In this document: positions 1 to 8,022 of the stretch, piece by piece
Layout: each line of letters begins with the position of its first letter
How positions within the stretch are numbered: position 1 is the first letter of the stretch
Source: Winogradskyella undariae
Lineage (GTDB): Bacteria; Bacteroidota; Bacteroidia; Flavobacteriales; Flavobacteriaceae
NCBI RefSeq assembly: GCF_013285155.1
Contig: NZ_JABTEL010000007.1
Span: forward strand, 62,001 to 126,000
Direction: 5' to 3'
DNA length: 64,000 nucleotides
Made by a program: the position numbers and the translations under genes
Notes under the pieces: generated by a model
The model's database searches: none
Seen by the model: only the letters and a program-made list of their open reading frames with translations
Told to the model about the DNA's origin: nothing

Positions 1-1161
1 AAGAATGGTTATAAATTTTGAAGAATTTGTTTTGTCTCTTATTTTATAATTGGCAATTGCCATTAGTAATGAGACAAATAAAAAGGTGATACTTCCAAAT
101 TCTAAAATTAGTTCTAAGCCCCCCAATAAAATTAAAATACTAGACATTGCTGCCATAGTGATAATGGCATTTTTAGGCGTGTTCTTTTTTCTAATAGATA
201 ACCAATGCGGAAAATATCCATCCTTTGCAATTACTGCCATTTGTCTTGAGGAACCAAATACAGTTCCACTAATAGCGCTACTTGTTGCTAAAATAGCACC
301 TAAGATAACGATGTTAGTACCTAAGCTTCCAATTGCATTTCCTGCTCCTGCGGCTAACGCAAATTCTTTATTCTTAATTATTTCTTCTGTAGGTATTGCA
401 AACAATGCCCCCATAGAAAGGACAACATAGATAATAATAGCTAACGTAATGGCAGTATAGATTGCTCTAGGGATGTTTTTATCAGGATTTTTCATTTCGT
501 TGACAGCATTGATAACCAACTGAAAACCTTCATAAGCCACAAAAGTTAATGATGCGACTATTAGAATAGAGAATATGTTTGATTTTTCTGCATCAACAAC
601 CATATTGTCTACAAATGTTCCAAAATCAGTAGTACCATGTTGAATAAGTACGACGGATATAATTGTGAGTAAAATGAGTTTGGTATAAACCATGGCGTCT
701 TCAATTTTCCCCATTCCATTAACACTCCAAATATTAATTAATGTGAATAAACCAATAACAGCTATCGCTATACTTTTTCTAATCCAAATATCATTAGCGA
801 AATCGGTGCTACTAATAGCATAAGAAGCAAATGTGTAAGCGTACAATGCTAAGGTACTTATGTATCCAAAAATAACAAACCAACCGACTACAGAGGCTGA
901 AAATTTTGAAGCAGGATAGGTGCGTTTAAAAAAAGAATATGTAGCACCTTCATCTTTATAATATAATCCTAATTTAACGTAAGAATAGGCTGCTAAGGCA
1001 GCGATACAGCCGCCTATAATAATAGCGACAGGCGCCAAATTACCCACAATAGAAACAGCAATACCTAGAACTGTGAAAATTCCGCCGCCAACCATACCGC
1101 CTAAAGCAATGGCAACAAGTTCGGCTAAACCAAGGTTTTTGTTTCTTTTTCTGTGGATCAT
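1..1161 (-). CDS. APC-family amino acid permease (3' end outside window)
   Basis: The minus strand reads open for 387 codons from an ATG at 1161 to the window edge, so the C-terminus is missing. The N-terminus, IHRKRNKNLGLAELVAIALGG followed by MVGGGIFTVLG, is the first-helix signature of the amino acid/polyamine/organocation (APC) superfamily, where the GGGIF stretch lines the substrate site. Many hydrophobic helices follow, including an FVAYEGFQLVINAVNE stretch typical of APC helix 6. The role is uptake of an amino acid or amine across the inner membrane; the substrate cannot be told. The ATG overlaps the stop of the upstream marC gene (ATGA), which suggests translational coupling. Confidence 0.85.
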   Translation of the reverse strand, partial: MIHRKRNKNLGLAELVAIALGGMVGGGIFTVLGIAVSIVGNLAPVAIIIGGCIAALAAYSYVKLGLYYKDEGATYSFFKRTYPASKFSASVVGWFVIFGYISTLALYAYTFASYAISSTDFANDIWIRKSIAIAVIGLFTLINIWSVNGMGKIEDAMVYTKLILLTIISVVLIQHGTTDFGTFVDNMVVDAEKSNIFSILIVASLTFVAYEGFQLVINAVNEMKNPDKNIPRAIYTAITLAIIIYVVLSMGALFAIPTEEIIKNKEFALAAGAGNAIGSLGTNIVILGAILATSSAISGTVFGSSRQMAVIAKDGYFPHWLSIRKKNTPKNAIITMAAMSSILILLGGLELILEFGSITFLFVSLLMAIANYKIRDKTNSSKFITIL

Positions 1162-1778
1162 AGACTTAAATTAAATGAGATTTTAATGCCTTCAATAACC
1201 ATATTGGTACCGATAATGGCAATAATTAACCCCATTATTTTATTTAAAACACCAATTATATTTTTCCCTATTTTCTCAACAATAAAATCGCTTAAGCGAA
1301 ATGATAAATATGTTAAAGCACAGATGAAACCAAACATTATGATTACAATTATGATACGTGTTGCATCTACATCGGTTACAAAATTCATTGCAGTTACAAT
1401 AGCACCTGGGCCAGCAAGTAGAGGAATTGCTAATGGTGAGATTGCTATTTGCTCATCGAAAGCTACATTTTTTAAGTGTTTAACACTCGATTTTACAGAT
1501 TGAAGCATTTCGAATCCGATATAGAAAATAAGTATTCCCCCAGTTATTTTAAAAGCAGGAATAGTAATACCAAAAATATCAAATACAAACTTACCTAAGA
1601 CTACAAATGTAGATACAATTAAAAAAGCTGTTAAAGTCGCTTTTTTATTAATTCGTTCTTTGGTTTCTGAATCAGCACCTTCTGTTAAAGAAACAAATAA
1701 AGGAATACCAGCGATAGGGTTCATTATAGCAAAAAAACCAGTAAAGACAGTTAAAGCAAATGTAATTAGATCGTCCAT
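1158..1778 (-). CDS. MarC family integral membrane protein
   Basis: A 206-residue protein if started at MDDLITFAL, the position that matches the family; an in-frame upstream ATG at 1832 would add 18 residues. It is almost entirely hydrophobic with about six helices and has the MarC hallmarks NPIAGIPLF near the N-terminus and PLAIPLLAGPGAIVTAM in the middle. MarC proteins are inner-membrane proteins of unproven transport function; the old link to multiple antibiotic resistance is not supported. The stop overlaps the start of the permease gene by ATGA. A second MarC paralogue lies at 53956-54537. Confidence 0.85.
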   Translation of the reverse strand: MDDLITFALTVFTGFFAIMNPIAGIPLFVSLTEGADSETKERINKKATLTAFLIVSTFVVLGKFVFDIFGITIPAFKITGGILIFYIGFEMLQSVKSSVKHLKNVAFDEQIAISPLAIPLLAGPGAIVTAMNFVTDVDATRIIIVIIMFGFICALTYLSFRLSDFIVEKIGKNIIGVLNKIMGLIIAIIGTNMVIEGIKISFNLSL

Positions 1779-1878
1779 TTTTAGTACATTAATAAATTTT
1801 AAGGCCAATAGGGCCAAAATAATAGCGTGCAAAATTAGTTTAAATTTTAACAGGTTTTATTATTTTTATTAATGATTC

Positions 1879-1910
1879 ACAGATAAAAAACAGTTGTTTT
1901 TTTTATCTGT
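1879..1910 (-). terminator. Hairpin terminator after the hydroxyacyl-CoA dehydrogenase gene
   Basis: Inverted repeat ACAGATAAAAAAC / GTTTTTTTTATCTGT with a short loop. It lies 62-93 bp past the stop of the minus-strand dehydrogenase gene and ahead of marC, so it separates the two transcription units. Confidence 0.6.
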
Positions 1911-1971
1911 ATTTCGTTGTTTCTCTTAATATTACTTCCTTCTTACTAACAGGTTAAATTTTAGTTGATTT

Positions 1972-2868
1972 TTATTTTAAAAAATCAGGATTTTGATAAG
2001 CAGGATTGGGGTATTTATAAAAACCTTCACCGGTAGAAACCCCTAGTCTGTTTTTGTCTATAAAATTATCTTTTAGATATTTTACTGTTTTTATCTTTAA
2101 GGGATCTTTTGTTTTTTCTGCAGCTATTTTATTAATATTATAGGCCGTTTTAATACCTACAACATCAAGGATACCTAAAGGTCCTAGTGGTGCACCTGTT
2201 CCTTTCATCCAGGTTTTATCAATAGTTTCTGAATCAGCAACATTATTAGCTATTAAGTTTATAGCAGCACTTAATAATGGCACCAATAACGAGTTAAGGA
2301 TATAGCCAGGCTGTTCTTTGTGCAATGGTAATGTTAGCATTCCTATAGCTTTGGCAAAGGCAATAACATCTGTAAAAACTTTTGGATCTGTTTTAGAATG
2401 TCCCATAATTTCAGCAGTATTGTGAAGCCAAATGGTATTTGCAAGATGAAGCGCTAAAAATTTTGAAGGTCTACCTGTGGCTTCAGAAAATTGACTTGGT
2501 AATAATGTTGAAGAATTTGTAGCGAAAACAGTTTTTTTAGGAGCAACTTTAGCTAACTTATTATAAAAATCTATTTTTATAGAAGGATTTTCTGGTACTG
2601 CTTCAATTAGTAAATCTGCATCCTTTACTGCTTCTGCTAAATCTGAAGTGTAACTTAAATTTTTAAATGTTTCATCAATCTGTTGTTGTGTTGCATTTAT
2701 ATCTTTTTTATATGCTTCACTTAAAGTGTTGAACTTTGTTTTTGTCTTTTCTATTACGTCATCATTAATGTCATAAACGGTAACATTAAATCCATAAAAA
2801 GCAGTTTGAAAAGCGATTTGGTATCCTAAAACACCGCTTCCTGCTATTGTTATATTTTTATAGTTCAT
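1972..2868 (-). CDS. 3-hydroxyacyl-CoA (3-hydroxybutyryl-CoA) dehydrogenase
   Basis: A 298-residue protein of the normal single-function length. The N-terminal Rossmann domain starts with ITIAGSGVLGYQIAF (GxGxxG NAD-binding loop at residues 10-15), and VYDIND closes the second strand with the acidic residue expected for NAD(H). LLIEAVPEN, FATNSSTL and ALHLAN match the conserved blocks around the active site; the last is where the catalytic His-Asn pair sits. The C-terminal helical domain ends with GFYKYPNP. It should oxidise 3-hydroxyacyl-CoA to 3-ketoacyl-CoA in the cytoplasm. It is transcribed alone behind an FNR-like palindrome at 2954-2969, which ties it to the stress genes upstream rather than to a beta-oxidation operon. 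Confidence 0.9.
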   Translation of the reverse strand: MNYKNITIAGSGVLGYQIAFQTAFYGFNVTVYDINDDVIEKTKTKFNTLSEAYKKDINATQQQIDETFKNLSYTSDLAEAVKDADLLIEAVPENPSIKIDFYNKLAKVAPKKTVFATNSSTLLPSQFSEATGRPSKFLALHLANTIWLHNTAEIMGHSKTDPKVFTDVIAFAKAIGMLTLPLHKEQPGYILNSLLVPLLSAAINLIANNVADSETIDKTWMKGTGAPLGPLGILDVVGIKTAYNINKIAAEKTKDPLKIKTVKYLKDNFIDKNRLGVSTGEGFYKYPNPAYQNPDFLK

Positions 2869-2924
2869 GGTTGTATTTTTTTGTGTTTAACTTTTGATTT
2901 TGTTGTTGTAACAAAATTTCAATA

Positions 2925-2969
2925 TAAAATTAGCATAACTTATTGTGCTTGGTAATGACTTAGGTCAGT
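2925..2969 (-). promoter_or_regulatory. FNR-like palindrome (site A) with -7 box, hydroxyacyl-CoA dehydrogenase promoter
   Basis: On the minus strand ACTGACCTAAGTCATT (2954-2969) lies upstream of TAATTTTA (2925-2932), a one-mismatch Bacteroidetes -7 box. Centre-to-centre distance is 33 bp, the same as at four other palindromes in this window. The arms TGAC-N4-GTCA have the geometry of Crp/Fnr-family sites, and a centre near -40 is the usual place for a class II activator. The regulator itself is not in the window. Confidence 0.6.
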
Positions 2970-2970
2970 A

Positions 2971-3015
2971 TAAAAAAAGAGCCGAAATTTAGCGTTATAA
3001 ATTTCGGCGACTCTC
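2971..3015 (-). terminator. Strong hairpin terminator after dps
   Basis: GCCGAAATTT (2981-2990) pairs with AAATTTCGGC (2999-3008); on the minus strand the stem is followed by seven T residues. It lies just past the stop of the first dps gene and directly abuts palindrome site A of the next gene. Confidence 0.8.
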
Positions 3016-3032
3016 TTTTGTATTGAATGATA

Positions 3033-3509
3033 TTATTTTAAATGTGATCTTAACATCCATGCAGTTTTTTGGTGTTGTTCCATCAATCCCGTAATGTAAT
3101 CACCGATGCCTTCTGCTTTCCATTTGTCTGATATAGGTTCTATTTCTTCTCTAAGGGATACAATAATACTTTCATGATCTTCTAATAATTCAGCAAATAT
3201 ACTTTGACTGTCATTACCTCCTTTTGTTTCTTCAGTAAGATGTGTTAGATCTAAATAATCTTGTAAAGTAGCGGGAACATAATGGCCTAGCATACGTATT
3301 TTTTCAGCTACATTATCAACGATTGTTTGTTGTTCATGGTATAATGTTTCTAAATAAATGTGAACCGTATGAAAATCTGGGCCTTCAATATTCCAATGGA
3401 ACTTTAAGGTTTTTGAATAAAGTACAAATTCATCTGCTAATATTTTTGATAATTGGTTTGCTATCGCTTTTCTGTTTTGGTCTGTAATTCCGATGTTTGG
3501 AGTTTTCAT
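3033..3509 (-). CDS. dps: Dps-family ferritin-like DNA-protection protein
   Basis: A 158-residue protein of standard Dps length. The ferroxidase motif is plain: KFHWNIEGPDFHTVHIYLE supplies the two histidines and VDNVAEKIRMLG the Asp and Glu that form the inter-subunit iron site. Dps assembles as a hollow dodecamer that oxidises and stores iron using peroxide and protects DNA during starvation or oxidative stress. It is transcribed alone from a promoter with palindrome site B, and a degenerate second copy of the same promoter lies further upstream. A close paralogue with a damaged start codon follows at 5350-5742, with a ferric-reductase-like gene between them. Confidence 0.93.
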   Translation of the reverse strand: MKTPNIGITDQNRKAIANQLSKILADEFVLYSKTLKFHWNIEGPDFHTVHIYLETLYHEQQTIVDNVAEKIRMLGHYVPATLQDYLDLTHLTEETKGGNDSQSIFAELLEDHESIIVSLREEIEPISDKWKAEGIGDYITGLMEQHQKTAWMLRSHLK

Positions 3510-3536
3510 TTTTTCTAATATTTAATTATTACTATT

Positions 3537-3581
3537 CAAAGGTATTAGAATGAAGAGTCTACTGCACTGACCTGAATCAGT
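3537..3581 (-). promoter_or_regulatory. dps promoter with FNR-like palindrome (site B)
   Basis: ACTGACCTGAATCAGT (3566-3581) lies 33 bp, centre to centre, from a perfect -7 box TACCTTTG (3537-3544, minus strand). Transcription would start near 3530, about 20 bp before the dps ATG. Further upstream TAACTTTAACA (3598-3608, plus strand) recurs at the same distance from site D. The whole promoter is repeated almost base for base ahead of the second dps copy. Confidence 0.7.
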
Positions 3582-3713
3582 CTAAAGGTTTTTGGGTTAA
3601 CTTTAACATTATGAAATGTTTACAGGTGAAATAAAGAGGAGGTAAAGCTGTTTTTCTTCAGTATTAGGTTGAAATACAAATTCATTGTGTAGGTGGCAAT
3701 AATTTACTAGTCT

Positions 3714-3758
3714 TAAATATATTTAGCTAGATTAGTATTAGAAATGACCTGAATGAGA
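3714..3758 (-). promoter_or_regulatory. Degenerate copy of the palindrome/-7 unit (possible second dps promoter)
   Basis: In the 332-bp non-coding stretch 3582-3913, AATGACCTGAATGAGA (3743-3758) matches site B at 13 of 16 positions, and TATATTTA (minus strand, 3714-3721) lies at the same 33-bp distance. It points toward dps. Only a 21-codon frame of no clear merit lies between it and the main dps promoter. It may be a distal promoter or a relic of the duplication that made the two dps copies. Confidence 0.35.
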
Positions 3759-3913
3759 CCTTAAAAAAAAAACATATAAAATAGACAAAGCTTTTTTAGA
3801 ATATAAGTCAGCAACTTATAATTACAAAACCAAAGCTTTTTTTAAGTTTAAAAATTTCACAAAAGAGGTAAAGGTTTTATTTAGGCCGTGAAAAATAAGA
3901 AAGACCTTCTTAT

Positions 3914-5257
3914 TTACCGCATACTGAAAAGTTCTTGATGGAAATTTTTAGACAATAGCCCTTTTTTTAACAAATCCTTGCGCAACTCTGCTCCAAAACC
4001 TTTAGGGCCACAGAACCAAATACTAGCTGATTTCCAATCAGGCACTATTGTACGAAGTTTTTCTCCCGTTAATCGTCCATCACGTTTATCAATTATTACA
4101 TGTAATTTCACATGGGCAGCGGTAGCATCAGCTGTTAGTTTTTTTAATACTTCAGGTTCCATTTCAGTAGTACTATGAAATAAATCAATAGCCTGAGTAT
4201 TTGGGTGCTTCGCCAGTTGTTTCATTCGAGCAATAAAAGGAGTTATACCAATCCCTCCACCAATCCAAATCTGACGTTGGGCTGTATCATCAAAAGTAAA
4301 ACAACCATAGGGTCCTTCAACAATTACTTTGTCTCCAATACTTAACCGCTCAGGAAGAAAATTAGTATAATCTCCTAATTCCTTAGTAATAAACATAATG
4401 AGAGGATTGTTAACATCCCAACTTGAGGCAATGGTAAAAGGGTGTTCTCCTTCTTTCTTATCAAAACTAACAAAGGCAAACTGACCACTCTTATGTCCTC
4501 TCCAACCTTCTTTTATTCGTATTTCTGTTTCTAGCACTTTCATTTTAGGAAAATAATGCTGTGTTTCTATAATGCCCTCCACCTTTCGTCGTTTACCTAC
4601 CTGACCTGTTAACACAAGCACAGCAGAGACGGAACCTGAAATTAGCAAGAGAGCCATCACCATTCCTAATGGCTGCGTCCATAAAGAAAAGTTGAACAAA
4701 ATCACAGCGTGAAACACTAAAACGAGATAAATTACAGCAATTAGTAAATGTGTCTTTTTAAAAATTTTATATGAAAACCTTTTGATTAATGCTAGAGTAA
4801 TAAGAAGAACTAAGCCATAAAATGCCCACTCCCCAATCCACTTAGCAGGACTGTGTAGTACTTGAAAAAATCCCTGAATTACACTTAATGAATTTGCTAC
4901 TGAATGTGATGCACGATGATGACGACCTTCAATTACACCTAGATTAGATAGCCAATGCGGTCCTTTTGATGCAATCCAATGAATAATCACTGCCACCAAA
5001 CCAACAATCCCTAACCATTTATGAAGTCTATAAGATTTATCTAATCCGCCAAGTAAAGGTTCGAGCCACACGGGCCGAAGTGTAAGTACCATAGCTACAC
5101 TCATTACTCCAATGCCAATAACACCGGAATATTGAACACATAAATCCCGAACAGACCACACAGATAGCATATTAGAAAATGGCATATTAGCCACGATCCA
5201 TAAGCCTGTTAACACAAGCAATACACTTACTAACGAAATTTTAATATTTTTTAGCAT
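3914..5257 (-). CDS. Ferric-reductase-like transmembrane flavoprotein
   Basis: A 447-residue protein in two halves. Residues 1-220 form about six membrane helices of the ferric reductase-like domain, with histidines in helices (DKSYRLHKWLGIVGLVAVIIH, FKKTHLL, LVFHAV) suited to bind two haems. Residues 235-447 form a ferredoxin-NADP reductase module: HPFTIASS binds FAD, IWIGGGIGITPFIARM binds the nicotinamide dinucleotide, and IWFCGPKGFG closes the domain. It would pass electrons from cytosolic NAD(P)H across the inner membrane, perhaps to ferric iron or oxygen. It sits between two dps copies and lacks their palindrome. An iron link with Dps is plausible but inferred. Confidence 0.85.
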   Translation of the reverse strand: MLKNIKISLVSVLLVLTGLWIVANMPFSNMLSVWSVRDLCVQYSGVIGIGVMSVAMVLTLRPVWLEPLLGGLDKSYRLHKWLGIVGLVAVIIHWIASKGPHWLSNLGVIEGRHHRASHSVANSLSVIQGFFQVLHSPAKWIGEWAFYGLVLLITLALIKRFSYKIFKKTHLLIAVIYLVLVFHAVILFNFSLWTQPLGMVMALLLISGSVSAVLVLTGQVGKRRKVEGIIETQHYFPKMKVLETEIRIKEGWRGHKSGQFAFVSFDKKEGEHPFTIASSWDVNNPLIMFITKELGDYTNFLPERLSIGDKVIVEGPYGCFTFDDTAQRQIWIGGGIGITPFIARMKQLAKHPNTQAIDLFHSTTEMEPEVLKKLTADATAAHVKLHVIIDKRDGRLTGEKLRTIVPDWKSASIWFCGPKGFGAELRKDLLKKGLLSKNFHQELFSMR

Positions 5258-5349
5258 CGTTATTTGAATTATGGTTCTAAATTTAATTTAGATTTCTGAT
5301 TTTCATGGCAAAAGAAACTTCCCCTTTTTACAAGTTAAAATAGCCTATG

Positions 5350-5742
5350 TTATTTTAAATGCGCACGTAACATCCAAGCTGTTTTTTGGTGTTGTTCCAT
5401 TAATTCAGTAATGTAATCACTAATACCTTCTGCTTTCCATTTGTCTGATACAGGTTGTATTTCTTCTCTAAGGAATACAATAGTACTTTCATGATCTTCT
5501 AATAATTCAGTAAATATGCTTTGACTATTATTACCTCCTTTTGTTTCTTCAGTAAGGTGTGTTAGATCTAAATAGTCTTTTAAAGTAGCAGGTGCATAAT
5601 GCCCTAGCATTCGTATTTTTTCGGCTACGGTATCCACTATTTCTTGTTGTTCTTTATATAAGATTTCTAGATAAAGATGAACGGAATGGAAATCTGGACC
5701 TTCAATATTCCAATGAAAATTCAAAGTTTTTGAGTAAAGCAC
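5350..5742 (-). CDS. Second Dps paralogue, ATG start lost (ATA)
   Basis: Residues from VLYSKTLNFHWNIEGPDFH to the C-terminal MLRAHLK align without gaps to the dps at 3033-3509 and keep all ferroxidase ligands (HWN, FHSVH, VDTVAEKI). Homology continues upstream in frame for 28 codons (KTPNIGIKDENRKAIANQL) to position 5826, but where the paralogue has ATG this copy has ATA (5824-5826). The coordinates given start at the only usual in-frame start, GTG at 5742, which would remove most of helix A. It could use the rare ATA start, be made as a short protein, or be newly dead. Its promoter (site C) is intact. Confidence 0.75.
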   Translation of the reverse strand: MLYSKTLNFHWNIEGPDFHSVHLYLEILYKEQQEIVDTVAEKIRMLGHYAPATLKDYLDLTHLTEETKGGNNSQSIFTELLEDHESTIVFLREEIQPVSDKWKAEGISDYITELMEQHQKTAWMLRAHLK

Positions 5743-5855
5743 AAATTCATCTGCTAATATTTTTGATAATTGGTTTGCTATTGCTTTTCTATTTTCATCT
5801 TTAATTCCGATGTTTGGAGTTTTTATTTTTTTTCTAATATTTAATTATTACTATT

Positions 5856-5900
5856 CAAAGGTATTAGAATCAGAGACCAATTGTACTGACCTAAGTCAGT
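5856..5900 (-). promoter_or_regulatory. Promoter of second dps with FNR-like palindrome (site C)
   Basis: ACTGACCTAAGTCAGT (5885-5900) is the most symmetric of the five palindromes, and TACCTTTG (minus strand, 5856-5863) is a perfect -7 box at the shared 33-bp spacing. The sequence between -7 box and start codon is nearly identical to that of the first dps. Directly upstream is a (CTTT)8 tract, beyond which TAACTTTAACA recurs at 5952-5962. Confidence 0.7.
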
Positions 5901-5911
5901 CTGTTTTTTTT

Positions 5912-5944
<33 letters not shown>

Positions 5945-6046
5945 TTTCTGATAACTTTAACAAAAAAATCAAGATTATTAAAGCAGATAAACTTAGAAAT
6001 AAACGAAGCTGTTTTTTTTAATTAATACTATAACGATAAAATTTAA

Positions 6047-6088
6047 ATACCACGAAGACTTCTAAAAATGAAGAAGTAACCGTGGTAT
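6047..6088 (-). terminator. Hairpin after the PoxB-like gene
   Basis: ATACCACG (6047-6054) pairs with CGTGGTAT (6081-6088), and ACTTC (6058-6062) with GAAGT (6073-6077) inside it. It lies about 50 bp past the stop of the minus-strand gene and could end its transcript. Confidence 0.5.
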
Positions 6089-6136
6089 GGATAAATATGA
6101 TATTTAATTGTTTTTTTTACGGGAAAGATTTTATTT

Positions 6137-7873
6137 TTATAACACCTCTTTCATGTGTTTATAATTGGTTTTAACCATTTCTAAAACCTCATCCATTCTT
6201 CCTCCTAAAATCATTTTACTTATAGACAAAGCATAGCCTTTCATTTGGTCGAATTCCATTTTTGGAGGCATAGCTAAAGCTTGTGGATTGGTAAATACAT
6301 TGACTAAAACAGGACCGTCATGTATAAATGCTTCTTTTAAGGCTGCTTTTACGCCACTTGGTTCTGATACTGAAATTCCTTTGAATCCCATTGCTTCTGC
6401 AATCATTTTAAAATCTGGATTTACCATTTCTGTTTCATGGTTTGGTAAACCTTCAACTTGCATTTCTAATTGCACCATTCCTAAAGAACGATTATTAAAT
6501 ACAATTAACTTTATAGGAAGATTGTATTGTTTTATTGTTGCTAAATCTCCTAATAACATGGAGAGTCCACCGTCTCCACAAAATGCAATGACTTGTCGGT
6601 CTGGGTAAGCTAGTTGTGCACCGATAGCCATTGGCATAGCATTAGCCATAGAACCGTGATTGAAAGAACCTAACATAATTCGTTTTCCTGTACCGTCAAT
6701 ATATCTTGCACCCCAAACACAACACATCCCTGTATCTACAGTAAAAACAGTATCGTCATTGGCCATTTCATTAATGGTAGAGGCTACAAATTCTGGACTT
6801 ATATGTTTTTCAGAACCGGTCTCCTTGACATAAATATTTAAGTTTTCTTTTACTTTTTTGTAAAATTCTAATTGTGCTTTTAAGAAGCTGTCGTCTTCTT
6901 TTTCTTTAATTAATGGCAGTAATGCTTCAACGGTATCTGTTATTTTTCCGGTTAATCCTATTTCTAATTTGGCACGTCTTCCTAAACGTTCTGGTTTTTC
7001 ATCTACCTGAATAATTTTATTTTTTACAGGCATAAAATGTTCATAAGGAAAATCGGTTCCTAATAAAATCACCACATCAGACTCGTGCATGGCATGAAAA
7101 GCTGAAGGCACACCAAGTAGGCCCGTCATTCCAACTTCATAAGGATTGTTATATTGCATTCCCATTTTTCCACGGAACGAATATCCAATAGGTGCTTTTA
7201 ATAATTGTGCTAATTTTACAATATCGTCATGGGCTTCTCTTGCTCCAATACCACAATAAATAGAAATTTTTGGGTGTTTATTAACGAGGTCTGCAAATTT
7301 CTGCATCTCATGATCTGATGGGCGCAAAATTGTTTCGCTGTGATAATTATACATCGATGTAGCACTTTCTTCAGCAGGCATAGCCGAAACATCTCCAGGT
7401 AACCCAAATACGGCTACTCCTTTTTTATGAACTGCATTTTGCATGGCTGCTTGCAGCATACGCGGCACTTGTTTTGGTGTGCTTGCTAGTTCATTATAGA
7501 CACTACAATCATCAAATAATTTGTAGGTATTTGTGGCTTGAAAATAATCGACACCAAATTCGGGTGTGTTTATAGTTGACGCAATTGCAATCATTGGAAC
7601 TCCAGAACGGTTAGCATCATATAGTCCGTTAATTAAATGTACATGACCAGGGCCGCTGCTTCCTGCGCAACAGGCTAAACCATCTAATTCGGCTTCAGCA
7701 GCAGCAGCATAGGCACCAACCTCTTCGTGGCGAACGTGAATCCATTCTATTTTTCCGTTTTTTCTTACAGCATCATTCAATTCATTTAAACTGTCTCCAG
7801 TAACGGCATAAATTCTTTTTACGTTATTCTCCACTAACATTTCTACGATTTGGTCTGCTACTTTCATTCCCAT
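6137..7873 (-). CDS. Thiamine-diphosphate enzyme, pyruvate oxidase/pyruvate:quinone dehydrogenase type
   Basis: 578 residues, against 572 for E. coli PoxB. Domain order is Pyr (residues 1-180), central FAD/dinucleotide domain (190-335) and PP (370-540). The activating glutamate lies in IHVRHEEVGAYAAAAEAEL, and the cofactor motif GDGG...NN is complete (FCGDGGLSMLLGD to VFNNRSLGMV). PoxB oxidises pyruvate to acetate and CO2, passing electrons from FAD to quinone at the membrane; acetolactate synthase is the main alternative, but no small subunit or branched-chain gene is nearby. It stands alone in the stress block. Its promoter has a -7 box but only a decayed palindrome. Confidence 0.8.
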   Translation of the reverse strand: MGMKVADQIVEMLVENNVKRIYAVTGDSLNELNDAVRKNGKIEWIHVRHEEVGAYAAAAEAELDGLACCAGSSGPGHVHLINGLYDANRSGVPMIAIASTINTPEFGVDYFQATNTYKLFDDCSVYNELASTPKQVPRMLQAAMQNAVHKKGVAVFGLPGDVSAMPAEESATSMYNYHSETILRPSDHEMQKFADLVNKHPKISIYCGIGAREAHDDIVKLAQLLKAPIGYSFRGKMGMQYNNPYEVGMTGLLGVPSAFHAMHESDVVILLGTDFPYEHFMPVKNKIIQVDEKPERLGRRAKLEIGLTGKITDTVEALLPLIKEKEDDSFLKAQLEFYKKVKENLNIYVKETGSEKHISPEFVASTINEMANDDTVFTVDTGMCCVWGARYIDGTGKRIMLGSFNHGSMANAMPMAIGAQLAYPDRQVIAFCGDGGLSMLLGDLATIKQYNLPIKLIVFNNRSLGMVQLEMQVEGLPNHETEMVNPDFKMIAEAMGFKGISVSEPSGVKAALKEAFIHDGPVLVNVFTNPQALAMPPKMEFDQMKGYALSISKMILGGRMDEVLEMVKTNYKHMKEVL

Positions 7874-7905
7874 AATTTATTGTTTTTCTTAAGTAATTTG
7901 ATACT

Positions 7906-7913
7906 TAAAGGTA
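7906..7913 (-). promoter_or_regulatory. Candidate -7 box of the PoxB-like gene
   Basis: TACCTTTA on the minus strand is a one-mismatch Bacteroidetes -7 box, in a context (AAAGGTATT) like the two dps promoters. The region where the palindrome would lie reads ttaccttttgcttatt and does not match, although an AACTTTAACAAA element recurs at 7970-7981. Confidence 0.4.
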
Positions 7914-8022
7914 TTGTAATCAAAGCTTAATAGATTACCTTTTGCTTATTTAGACTGTTTTTTTTGCGAAACTTTAACAAAGCCATAAGTATTGCTAAGT
8001 ATTGTGTTAATTTTTTTAATAC

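Noticed and set aside
50-1503. Plus-strand open frames at 50-430 and 1153-1503
   Set aside because: They lie antisense to the permease and marC genes and have no family features; they are by-products of AT-rich membrane-protein codons.
3582-3713. A 21-codon frame downstream of the degenerate sixth palindrome (ATG on the minus strand near 3685)
   Set aside because: Too short, no conserved features and inside the dps upstream region.
4605-5220. The repeat CCTGTTAACACAAGCA at about 4605 and 5205
   Set aside because: Both copies code for LVLTG in two membrane helices of the same protein; chance plus codon bias explains it.
7935-7958. A decayed FNR-like palindrome at the PoxB-like promoter
   Set aside because: Only about half the positions match in any alignment and the spacing to the -7 box is off, so this gene is not counted in the regulon.
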